DNA of 64,000 nucleotides from Candidatus Thalassarchaeum betae (GTDB lineage Archaea > Thermoplasmatota > Poseidoniia > Poseidoniales > Thalassarchaeaceae). The first letter of the stretch is position 1, and the number at the start of each line of letters is the position of its first letter. This document shows positions 1 to 13,400 of this stretch, piece after piece. A program made the position numbers and the translations under genes. The stretch covers positions 1 through 64,000 of the forward strand of contig PSPG01000002.1 of NCBI GenBank assembly GCA_003193925.1, written 5' to 3'. Below the pieces are notes generated by a model. It saw nothing but the letters and a program-made list of their open reading frames with translations. It ran no database searches and was not told the DNA's origin.

Positions 1-566
1 ATGGTGTTCGAGGTGATCGTCATGGTGGGCTTGGTCGCGTCTTGCTCCACGGTGAGAGAGACTGTGGCTGTGGCGTCCGGGTTGGTGACGGACGCGGTCA
101 CGTCGATGCTCGTGCCGTCGGCCACACCACTGCCGCCGTTTCCGGCAGCCAGCTGAGCGGCGCTGAAAGTTACTGTGAATGAGTTGTCCGATGCCACTGT
201 AGAGGTCCGCTCGACACCGCCGTAGTCGACAGTCACGGTGCAGGCCGAACTGCCGGCGCACTCATCGTCAGCGTTGGAGGTCAGACCGGTGACGGTGAAG
301 CCGTTGGTCACGTACTCGTCATAGTCGACACCGTCGCCCCCGGCAACTGACGTAACGGCGATGGTGGGATCGGCAAAGCGCTTCTCGGCGCTGTCCTCGA
401 GATAGGTAGCGCTGGCGCTATCGCTGCCGCTATCGGAAATTTGGCCAGCAACCATGACCAGGGCAATCGCGACGGCGAAGCCGATGGCGACGTTTCTCAG
501 GTCGGTCGTTCGGAGCCCGAAGGCGGTCTTGTCGTTCTGTATTGTTAGCGGCATGCCTGCAACCAT
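1..566 (-). CDS. N-terminal part of a signal-anchored surface protein with Ig-like domain (cut by window edge)
   Basis: The minus strand from 566 is open to the window edge, giving 188 visible residues with no stop. Residues 26-41 form one hydrophobic segment (from NVAIGFAVAIALVMVAG) after a short polar N-terminus, which fits a signal peptide or signal anchor. The rest is Thr/Val/Asp-rich. It looks like a bacterial-type Ig-like beta-sandwich, ending in a strand pattern (TVSLTVEQDATKPTMTI) typical of tandem Ig-like or adhesin proteins. The ATG at 566 is preceded by GGGGAG four bases upstream; a second in-frame ATG lies at 554. The composition resembles the other large exported proteins here. 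Total length, the number of repeats and any C-terminal anchor cannot be seen. Role inferred: cell-surface adhesin or structural protein. Confidence 0.75.
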   Translation of the reverse strand, partial: MVAGMPLTIQNDKTAFGLRTTDLRNVAIGFAVAIALVMVAGQISDSGSDSASATYLEDSAEKRFADPTIAVTSVAGGDGVDYDEYVTNGFTVTGLTSNADDECAGSSACTVTVDYGGVERTSTVASDNSFTVTFSAAQLAAGNGGSGVADGTSIDVTASVTNPDATATVSLTVEQDATKPTMTITSNT

Positions 567-906
567 GTTGCTCCCCACGCCTTATCTGGATTTAGAACAT
601 TTCGGAGCCCACCCCTAAGGGTGGGGATTTCGCAGCACGGCCGATAAGCAACTCTGGCGACACTGGAAAATAGCGGTTTCGGCCCTACGGGGCCGCATTC
701 GGGCTGATAATGCTCTGTAAAATAACAGCCTGAAAGCGCCTCAAGCCGCCATATTCCCGCGTAGCGGGAGATTCCGCCGCCGACGAGGATCGGCAAGGGC
801 GGATCCAAAGCTCGGTCGGCACCTGGGCCAGACCAGATCGGGCCCGGGATCGGCCTCGTTCGAGGGGCAAGATTGATACCATTGGCATTCAGGATTCAGA
901 ATTTCT

Positions 907-914
907 CTTTATAA
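907..914 (-). promoter_or_regulatory. TATA-like box reading leftward
   Basis: The minus strand reads ACTTATAAAGAG. It is the most AT-rich spot in this non-coding stretch. Initiation about 26 nt downstream would fall near 885, giving a leader of roughly 320 nt for the gene starting at 566, or a separate RNA. Confidence 0.4.
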
Positions 915-1108
915 GTAAAAGGGCCGAAATCTGGGCTGTTATTGGCCTCTAACCCTAGGCTTTTCGGGTCGTTTTCAATCCCGTTTCACGCCCGTTCTGA
1001 TGCCGATAATCCGGCTTCGGCCGTTATCGCCCGAGACGGTCCCGAGGTGGTTCTGCCCTCGCGCGCGAGCGCATTACATGAGTATTCAGAGTTTGGCCGG
1101 TTCCGCCA

Positions 1109-1126
1109 GGGCTCCCTGAGGAGCCC
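1109..1126. terminator. GC-rich hairpin after the 1152-6062 gene
   Basis: GGGCTCC-CTGA-GGAGCCC forms a perfect 7-bp stem 26 nt beyond the stop codon of the upstream surface-protein gene. No T-run follows, so calling it a terminator is tentative; RNA 3'-end stabilisation is an alternative. Confidence 0.3.
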
Positions 1127-1151
1127 CGACGAGCCGGTTTCGTCTCGAGGA

Positions 1152-6062
<4,911 letters not shown>

Positions 6063-6085
6063 GGGTGTCACTAACGTTCATCAGG

Positions 6086-6103
6086 CTATATGAATGATAT
6101 AAT
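6086..6103 (-). promoter_or_regulatory. Double TATA-like element of the 1152-6062 gene
   Basis: The minus strand reads ATTATATC followed by TCATATAGC. The first is centred about 28 nt before a GTG start (6071), the second about 27 nt before an ATG start (6062). Either would give a nearly leaderless mRNA. Confidence 0.55.
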
Positions 6104-6123
6104 CATGTCGCCAGATGCTCGTC

Positions 6124-6142
6124 ACACCCCCTTTAGGGGTGG
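6124..6142. promoter_or_regulatory. C-rich/G-rich hairpin upstream of a surface-protein gene
   Basis: CACCCCCTTTAGGGGTGG is a near-palindrome between two tandem surface-protein genes. It resembles the element at 608-626 upstream of the left-edge surface gene in sequence and in position relative to the start codon. It could be an operator or a processing or termination hairpin. Confidence 0.3.
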
Positions 6143-6253
6143 TTCCCAAATAATGCCTCCTGTTGGGCGTTTTTCCGGGTTCGTGGCCGATGAACAGGGG
6201 AGGTGCAGTGGAAATTATCGTTACGCGGGGTGCTTGACTTGTACACGCGCTGC

Positions 6254-9200
6254 TCACTGCAACTCCCAGCTGTCGTCGGGCTGGCGCACCCAGGTCCCGC
6301 AGTCCTCGCCGACGTACTGCATCGGCTCGACCTGGACGTAATCGCCACCGTCGGGCAGGTCCTCCCAGCTGGCGACTGTCACCGGGCCCTCGGGCTCGGA
6401 CTGAGCGAGCTCCTCGTAGCCGGGCGGCGGCGGTGGCGGTGGCGGTGGCACGGTGGTCGCCTCGGGCTGCTCGGGCTCAACCTCCTCGACCTCAGGCTCC
6501 GGCTCGGGCTCTGCCTCAGGCTGCGGGATCTCCGGCTCCCGAGGCAATGGGGGCCGGGCTGGCGGCGGCGGAGGCACCTCACCCCACGAGGCCTTCTCCT
6601 CCCTGAGGGCAGGCTGCCGGTCGTAGCGCTGGTGGTCGTCATCCTTCCAGGTCTCGTCGGTCTGCCCTGCGCGACGTCCCATCGTGAAGGCGACCGCGCC
6701 GGCGATGAATGCGAGGATCAGCGCGATGACGACGACGGTGAGCACCGGGTTGAGCTCCATCTTGTCCACTAGGGTCAGCGGGTGGGCGTTGTCGCCCAGA
6801 CCGTCGCCATTGCGGTCCTCCCACTCGGTGCCGTCGAGCGGGAACACGTCGTTCGGATCGCCGACCCCGTCGTTGTCATCGTCGGCGTCGATGACGTCGC
6901 AAGTGCCGTCACCGTCCGTGTCGACGGGGACAGAGGTGACGGACAGCGCATCAGTCAGGCACATCGCCTCGATGTTGTCGGGCCAGCTGTCACCGTCGTC
7001 GTCGGTGTCGGCGTTGTCGCCGGTGCCGTCGTCGTCGGTGTCCTTGGACTCGCTCGGGTCGTAGGGGAAGGCGTCGTTGATGTCGAGCACCATGTCGTTG
7101 TCGTCGTCATTGTCTACGACATCGCAAATCCTGTCGCCGTCGAAGTCCAGGGGGAACGAGTTGGCGTCCATCGGGTCGGTGCCGCAGTTCGGCTCCTCGA
7201 GGTCGGACCAGGTGTCGCCGTCGTCGTCCTCGTCGGCGTTGTTGCCGATGCCGTCGAGGTCGAGGTCGGCCCACTCGGTGTCATCGAACGGGAACATGTC
7301 GTACACATCGTCGGTGCCGTCGCCGTCGTCGTCGGCGTCGACGCGGTCGCACACGTGGTCGTCGTCGAAGTCATCTGGGACCTCGAAGGCGGAGAAGGGG
7401 TCGGTCTGGCAGTCGCTCTCGTCGCTGTCCGACCAGCCGTCGTTGTCATCGTCGAGGTCGGCGTTGTTGCCCACGCCGTCGCCGTCGTTGTCCTCCCACT
7501 CGGTCGCGTCCAGCGGGAAGGCGTCGCTGTTGTCGGGGACCGAGTCGCCGTCGTCGTCGATGTCGGCGTTGTCGCCCGTGCCGTCGCCGTCGGTGTCGAT
7601 CCATTCGCCCGCATCGAGCGGGAAGGCGTCGGTCACGTCGGCGAAGCCGTCGTTGTCGTCATCGCCGTCGACGGCGTTGCAAGAGCCGTCCTGGTCGGTG
7701 TCCGGAGGCAGTGAGTTCGCATCCAGTGGGTCGGAACCACAGGTCGCCTCGATGGCGTCGCTGAAGCCGTCGCCGTCGTCGTCGATGTCGGCGTTGTCGC
7801 CGGTCCCGTCACCGTCGGTGTCCAGCCACTCCTCGGCATCGAGGGGGAACGCGTCGTTGACGTCGAGGTAGCCGTCGTTGTCGTCGTCATCGTCCATCAG
7901 GTCGCAGATCTGGTCGTTGTCGAAATCGGCGGGCTGGCTGTTGTAGTCCAGCGGGTCCGTGCTGCACTGGTACTCCTCGGCGTCGGTCCAGCCGTCGCCG
8001 TCGTCGTCATCGTCGGCGTTGTTGCCGATGCCGTCGTTGTCAGTGTCCTCCCACTCGGTGTCGTCGAGCGGGAACGAGTCGTTGGCATCGTCGTAGCCGT
8101 CGTCGTCGTCGTCGTTGTCCATGACGTCGCAGACACCGTCGCCGTCGGTGTCCTGCGGCACGCTGCTGGCATCATCGGGGTCCGAGCCGCAGGTGATCTC
8201 GTCCTCGTCCCAGAAACCGTCGCCATCGGTGTCCAGGGTGAAGATCCAGATGGTCATGTTGTAGTCGCCCTCGCCAGAGTAGGCGTAGATCTCGACCAGG
8301 ACGGTTCCCCCTCCGACGTAGGTGCCGTTGGAGGTGACCGTCTCAGGACTGCTGAACGTCGAGGAGGTATCGATGATGTTGCCCGCTGGATTCGGCATCT
8401 CGGCCAAGGCTATGTCGAAGTTGACCTCGCTGGTATCGAAGGAGACGCTGACAGCGATGCCGTGATCGGCGGGGACGTCCACCGAGTACTCGTCGACCAC
8501 GTCGCTGTCGGCAGAGGCCCAGCCGGTGAAGTCGTTCTGGCCTATGTTGGTGATGATCCCGGTGGGGTTGTCGTAGTCGTCCGAGGCGTCGTCGCCGGTT
8601 CCCGAGTCGTTCTGGTTGAAGACAGGGGAGGAGGAGATGTTGTCGAACCAGAGCGACAGCGTGTAGTCGTCACCGCTGATCCAGGCCCGGACCAGTAGGG
8701 TGACCGTCGTCCCGCCGATGGAGGCGTTGCCGCTGGAGACGTTCTCGGGGTTGTCGTTGAAGCTGTAGTCGATGTAGGCGCCGTTCTGGTCGAACAGGTG
8801 CAGGTCAAGGTCGACGGTGGAGGTGTTCCAAGAAAGGCTCGCGTTGATCGAGTGGTACATCGGCATGGCGATGCTGTACCAGTCGTACTCGTCGTTGCTG
8901 TTGTTGGCGTAGCCGTAGTAGGTGGCGTTTGTGGCATTGAGAGGGGTGGCTGTGGACTGCGTGTCAGACGCATCCCCTCCGGTGTTGGCGTCGTTCTGGC
9001 CCGAGCCGCCCCCTCCGCCGGAGGTCGAGAATATCCAGATCTGCAGGGTGTACTGGCCCGAGCCGGTCCATTGGTTGACCTGGACGTAGACCGTGGTGCC
9101 ACCAACGCTGGTCCCGTTGGAGGTGACGCTGTCGTAACTCGATATCGAGTAGCTGGAGTCTATCGTGCTCCCGGACGAGGTGTACAGCATCAGATCGAAA

Positions 9201-9457
9201 TCGGCGCCCGACGGGGATGTCAGACCGACCGCTATGCCGGTGTTGCTCGACATGTTGACCCCGTAGTAGTCGTCGGTGTCGTTGCTCGCGGTCAGGTTGC
9301 CGTAGTAGGTGGCGTTCGAGGCGGGCAGCCATGCAGCTGTGGAGATGGAGCCGCCGGCATCGCCGCCGGTCCCGGCGTCGTTCGCCAGCACCAGCCCGGA
9401 GAGGCAGGAGAGGACTAGGAGTGCGGCCAGTGTTCTCGCAGCCCCGACGTCCGTCAT
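6254..9457 (-). CDS. Giant anchored surface protein with three PPC-like domains, calcium repeats and a proline-rich cytoplasmic tail
   Basis: 1067 residues from the ATG at 9457, which directly precedes a signal peptide (AALLVLSCLSGLVLA). Longer in-frame starts lie inside the neighbouring dehydrogenase end. Three PPC-like beta domains of about 125 residues follow, each introduced by a motif such as NDAGTGGDA. Then come six thrombospondin type-3-like units with C-x19-C pairs, a membrane helix (LTVVVIALILAFIAGAVAF), and about 140 residues of Pro/Glu-rich cytoplasmic tail. The tail carries nine consecutive prolines followed by GYEEL and ends in a small Trp-containing module (WVRQPDDSWELQ). It shares order, repeat count and repeat spacing with the downstream neighbour, so the two look like diverged tandem duplicates. 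Function unknown; surface display with an intracellular binding partner is inferred. Confidence 0.85.
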   Translation of the reverse strand: MTDVGAARTLAALLVLSCLSGLVLANDAGTGGDAGGSISTAAWLPASNATYYGNLTASNDTDDYYGVNMSSNTGIAVGLTSPSGADFDLMLYTSSGSTIDSSYSISSYDSVTSNGTSVGGTTVYVQVNQWTGSGQYTLQIWIFSTSGGGGGSGQNDANTGGDASDTQSTATPLNATNATYYGYANNSNDEYDWYSIAMPMYHSINASLSWNTSTVDLDLHLFDQNGAYIDYSFNDNPENVSSGNASIGGTTVTLLVRAWISGDDYTLSLWFDNISSSPVFNQNDSGTGDDASDDYDNPTGIITNIGQNDFTGWASADSDVVDEYSVDVPADHGIAVSVSFDTSEVNFDIALAEMPNPAGNIIDTSSTFSSPETVTSNGTYVGGGTVLVEIYAYSGEGDYNMTIWIFTLDTDGDGFWDEDEITCGSDPDDASSVPQDTDGDGVCDVMDNDDDDDGYDDANDSFPLDDTEWEDTDNDGIGNNADDDDDGDGWTDAEEYQCSTDPLDYNSQPADFDNDQICDLMDDDDDNDGYLDVNDAFPLDAEEWLDTDGDGTGDNADIDDDGDGFSDAIEATCGSDPLDANSLPPDTDQDGSCNAVDGDDDNDGFADVTDAFPLDAGEWIDTDGDGTGDNADIDDDGDSVPDNSDAFPLDATEWEDNDGDGVGNNADLDDDNDGWSDSDESDCQTDPFSAFEVPDDFDDDHVCDRVDADDDGDGTDDVYDMFPFDDTEWADLDLDGIGNNADEDDDGDTWSDLEEPNCGTDPMDANSFPLDFDGDRICDVVDNDDDNDMVLDINDAFPYDPSESKDTDDDGTGDNADTDDDGDSWPDNIEAMCLTDALSVTSVPVDTDGDGTCDVIDADDDNDGVGDPNDVFPLDGTEWEDRNGDGLGDNAHPLTLVDKMELNPVLTVVVIALILAFIAGAVAFTMGRRAGQTDETWKDDDHQRYDRQPALREEKASWGEVPPPPPARPPLPREPEIPQPEAEPEPEPEVEEVEPEQPEATTVPPPPPPPPPGYEELAQSEPEGPVTVASWEDLPDGGDYVQVEPMQYVGEDCGTWVRQPDDSWELQ
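6790..8240 (-). repeat. Six thrombospondin type-3-like protein repeats
   Basis: Units start at C[GSQL][ST]D and repeat the DAFPxD, GDGxGDN and DDDxDG elements, with the same C-x19-C pair as in the neighbouring paralogue. Asp density explains the long runs of GTCGTC-type codons on the plus strand. Confidence 0.8.
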
Positions 9458-9537
9458 GGCCTTAGGGCCATGAATTCCGCTTTGAACTTTGGCACGGCAC
9501 GATGGTGCATAAAATGCACCGCTACAGCACGACGGTT

Positions 9538-10389
9538 TCATTCGTAGAAGTAGAATCCCTGACCGCTCTTGCGCCCGAGTTTGCCCTCATAGACCATCTG
9601 AACCAGCAGAGGGGCGGGGGCGTACTTGTCGTCTGCCAGTCCCTCGTGCAGGACGTTCATGATGTGCAGCACCGTGTCCAGGCCGATAAAATCGGCCAGC
9701 GCGAGCGGCCCGATGGGGTGGTCCATCCCGAGTTTCATGATGCCGTCTATGACCTCTGCCTCTGCCACTCCCTCCTGCAACGTCAGGATGGCTTCGTTGA
9801 GCATCGGGCAGAGTATCCTGTTGCTGACGAAGCCCGGCGAGTCGTTGCACGACAGCGCCGTCTTGCCCATCCTCTCGACAGTCCCGACCACAGCGGCGTT
9901 GACCTCATCGGAGGTCTGGGCGCCGTTGATAATCTCGACCAGCCGCATTATCGGGACGGGATTCATGAAGTGCATCCCGATGACCCTGTCCGGCCTGCTC
10001 GTCGCACCGGCGATCGCATCGATGCTGATGCTCGATGTGTTACTGGCGAGGATGGCCTCGGGCTTGCAGATGCCGTCGAGCTCGGCGAAGGCCGAGAGCT
10101 TCAGCTCGGGGATCTCCGGGATCGCCTCGATGACGAGGTCGCAGTCTGACGCCGCCCCCTTGTCGGTGGATGTGCGCACGCGCGCGAGAGCCGAGTCGGC
10201 ATCCTCCCGGCTCATCCTCTCCTTGGCGACGAGCTTGCCCAGAGAGCGCTCTATGGCGTCCATCCCACGCTCTATGAATTCCTGCTCGATGTCGATCATC
10301 GTGACGTCGTACCCCGCGCATGCCGCGACCTGCGCTATGCCGTTGCCCATCTGACCCGCACCGAGCACGGCTATGCTGCGAATCTCCAC
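9538..10389 (-). CDS. hbd: 3-hydroxyacyl-CoA (3-hydroxybutyryl-CoA) dehydrogenase
   Basis: 283 residues, the usual length for the single-function enzyme. It oxidises (3S)-hydroxyacyl-CoA to 3-oxoacyl-CoA with NAD in fatty-acid beta-oxidation. The N-terminal Rossmann fold shows GAGQMG at residues 10-15 and an acidic residue after beta-2. Further on are EAIPE, SNTSS and the catalytic-His motif GMHFMNP. The C-terminal helical domain contains SPGFVSNR and ends in [14 protein letters not shown], all family hallmarks. The start is GTG at 10389. It lies between two secreted-protein genes. The acyl-CoA dehydrogenase at 16670-18088 could act one cycle step earlier. Confidence 0.95.
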   Translation of the reverse strand: MEIRSIAVLGAGQMGNGIAQVAACAGYDVTMIDIEQEFIERGMDAIERSLGKLVAKERMSREDADSALARVRTSTDKGAASDCDLVIEAIPEIPELKLSAFAELDGICKPEAILASNTSSISIDAIAGATSRPDRVIGMHFMNPVPIMRLVEIINGAQTSDEVNAAVVGTVERMGKTALSCNDSPGFVSNRILCPMLNEAILTLQEGVAEAEVIDGIMKLGMDHPIGPLALADFIGLDTVLHIMNVLHEGLADDKYAPAPLLVQMVYEGKLGRKSGQGFYFYE

Positions 10390-10420
10390 GGCCTAGCGAG
10401 TCGCAGGCAGGGGATGAGCC

Positions 10421-13400
10421 TTACTCGTCCTCTCCGGCAGCTGAATCAGCGAGGGACAGGTCTGCTGCAGCCTCGATCTCGGACATTATCTCATCGAGGT
10501 CGGGGCCGTGCCCCTCCATCCTGAGCTTGCGCGCGCGCCTGCGCCGGAGCATGGTCGCCGGCAGCACGGTGGCGGCGAGCAGTGCTATTGCGGCCAGAGA
10601 GAACCACCAGAGCATCGGCCCCGAGTTGCGGGCGTCATCGATGGCCCAGTCGATCCACTCCTGTTCGAGCACTTCTATGGACATCGAGTTCTGGTTGTTC
10701 GCTGCATCGACGGAGAGCCCATTGATCGAATGGTTCCCCGGTGTGGGGGGGATCTCGATGGTGACTAGGAACTCCTCGGATGACGGACACACGAACTCCG
10801 CGTCGTCCGCCTCCGTCCACAGCATCACCGTGGAGCCGGGCTCGCACACGCCGCTGACCACCCGGCTGGTCTCGAGCGGGGTGGTCCGATTGGCTACCTC
10901 GTAGAAGTTCAGGACGGGTGCGATGGTGTCCTTGACTATGGACAGCGTGTAGTTGTCGATATGGTCGAGGGCGTGTATCTCGATGAGGAACTGGTTGTCG
11001 CCCTCCTCGAGGTCGAAGACCACAGTGACCACGCTGGCCCCCGGCTCGATCAGGTGCCTCCCGCCGGCATCCGTCCTGCTCCACCAGATCTCCTGGTCGG
11101 GACCGCGCTGCAGAACCGCCTCGACCTCCTCGATGGCCGCCAGCCCGCCGTTCCAGTTCGCAGTGACGTGGGTGCTGTATATCGAGGGGTCCAGCAGCAT
11201 GCTCCTGCACTCGAGGAACCTGTTGTCGTTCTCCTGGGGCTCGGTCATGTCCACTGCCTCGAAGCAGACCTCGTGCACCCCCGTGTGATTGAGCTCGAAC
11301 AGCGCGCCGCTGGTTACTCCGGTGCGCTCGCTGATGAGCGCCCCGTCGATGGTGAACCGGATGTGGACCTCCTCACTCGACAGCCAGGACAGGCCCTGCC
11401 TGTGGTCGAAGAGGGCATCGTGGGTGCCGGGGCTGACCTCCCATTCGACCAACGGTACCGAGCGGTCGAGCCTGAGGGGCCATTCCTCGACAGCGCTGTT
11501 GTTGGCCCAGTCGGTCAGCTCGAGGGAGATGAGGTAGTCGCCGTCGGGCAGCGTTGTGGTGTTGATCTCGTACTCCGAGAGGTAGGTGCCCTGCCCGGGG
11601 GCGTCCTCCATGGTGATCCGCGGTATCAGCGGGTCGGACTCGCACTGCACCGTCTCATGAAGGGAGTTCAGGGCCTGTACCCTCAGGCACCAGTCCCTGA
11701 TGTCCACGGGAATCGAGATGGTCAGCGTACCCTCGCTCATGTTGACCGGGGTCGTTATCTGCTCCGGAGTGTAGTGGTAGTCGGCTTGGTCGGCAACGTC
11801 GAGCAAGGCGGCGCTGGGCGTGTGAGGGTCGAAGACGACGACGAAGTCCCTGGTTAACGAGTTACCCGCAGCGTCCCTGACCTCTATGTCGAAGACGCTG
11901 CTGCCGTGCACGTAGAAGAACGACGAGTCGGCGTCGGCTCGCTCTTCGGCCTCGGTCAACTGGAAGGTGAACTCACCGAAGCCGCTCTCGTCGAGCTCGA
12001 TCTCGGTGTCGCCGTGCCTCACGCTCGCGTCTGGCTCGGTCTGTAGCGTGTACGTCAGCGTGGCTTGGTTGGTTATCCACGGGATGTTGGAGATGGACAC
12101 GATGGGGGCGGTGGCGTCGTAGGACACCGAGAGGTAGGTTTCGGCAGAGTTGTTGGAGATGTCAGTCAAATCAGCCCTGTAGTCGTGCCACTTCTCCACC
12201 TGCGGCAGCGTGGCGTTGACCCATATCTCCCTGAACGAGACGTTCTCGGGCATGGCGAAGTGATTGCCGCTGTTCCATATGGCAGTCAGGTTGTGGTGGT
12301 TGCCATCGGTGTCGATTGCCTCGACGAGGTCCGCATCGGGGATGCTGGTGCCCTCGTCGGCCGGCTCCCAGTTCAGGTCGTCGAGGCGGAACCCGATGCC
12401 CGTGTCGAGCGCGTGCAGCCTGACGGGCACGATGACGTTGGTCTGCGTCAGGTTGGCGGGGACCTCGAAGCCGACCTCCGGGTCAAGCTCGACGAGCTCG
12501 TAGGTGTAAGGCAGGCGCAGGCTGATGTCGCCCTCGATGATGACGTCGATGAACCCGGTCCAGATCCCGGCGGTCTCGGGCCTGTCATATGCCAGATTGA
12601 CCTGCAGGGCCGAGGCGGGGACCTGTCCTGCGAGGGTATCACTGCCGTTGGGCCAGATCGCGTCGATCTCCCCCTGCGTGAGCGATAACTGGTCTGTGAT
12701 TACCAGATCGTCGCCGCCCACGATCTCTATGTCGATCCAGAACTGGACGGTGCCACTCGGCACCGAGTAGCCGTGAACGGCTACCGAGTAGTTACCGTCA
12801 GCCGGGTCCACGATGCGAATCGTCTCGGCAGAGGAGCCGCTCCATGAACGGGCCACCTCCTCGCCGGAGGAGAACACGCCGTCCCCGTTAGAGTCGCGAA
12901 ACAGGAACAGGTCGAGGTCGGCATCATCATGCGCGTTCATCCGGATGTTCAACTCGCTGGCGTTCTTGACGGTCATGTTGTGCCACCAGGAGGCGGTCAT
13001 CTTGTTGTTGTAGACATCCTGGAAGGCCGTCTCGTTATCGAAGTGGGCCGGTTGGCTCCAACCGTAGGCGGTCACCGAGTCGACGGAGAGCGGTACAGTG
13101 GAGACTACGTGGACCGCGTCGACCCCGCTGCCCTCGGCCCAGTCGGTGACCACGCGCTCGAAGCCGGACTCCTCGGCTGCGATGTAGCCGACGGAGATGT
13201 TGAGCGCGTTGTCGTTAGTGGAAACCCCGTGCAGCGCGGTGTGCAGGACCATCTGGTGCATGCCCTGGGAGGTGGGCACGGCGAACATCTCACGTGAGGT
13301 GTCGGTGAAGGTGCCCCAGTTGTGCGAGCCGCCGCCCGCGTGGTTGTTGATCGAGCGTGACTCGATGAAGAAGGTCGACTCGCCGTAGGCGTCCGGGTCG

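Larger units (their letters stand above)
567..1151. other. 585-bp non-coding, hairpin-rich intergenic stretch
   Basis: No convincing gene lies here. The minus strand has a TATA-like box at 907-914. Below it, towards the gene starting at 566, are several hairpins: TCCCGC-tac-GCGGGA near 754-768, GGCCC-cgta-GGGCC near 680-693, and a 7-bp stem CCCACCC/GGGTGGG at 608-625. Further right are a stem closed by a TTCG tetraloop at 1004-1029 and a 7-bp GGGCTCC/GGAGCCC hairpin at 1109-1126, about 26 nt past the stop of the 1152-6062 gene. It could be a structured 5' leader of about 320 nt, a small RNA plus a terminator, or intergenic debris. I looked for SRP and RNase P RNA core motifs and found none. 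Confidence 0.5.

Noticed and set aside
685..888. A 67-residue minus-strand frame starting 23 nt after a TATA box
   Set aside because: The spacing fits a leaderless gene, but the sequence is Arg/Ser/Pro-rich and looks like chance translation of hairpins; no family resemblance.
600..890. SRP RNA or a second RNase P-like RNA
   Set aside because: Length and promoter would fit SRP RNA, but I could not find the helix-8 core or the 5' motif.
6790..8240. CRISPR-like array in the regular repeats
   Set aside because: Repeats are imperfect, in frame and without uniform spacers; they are protein repeats.
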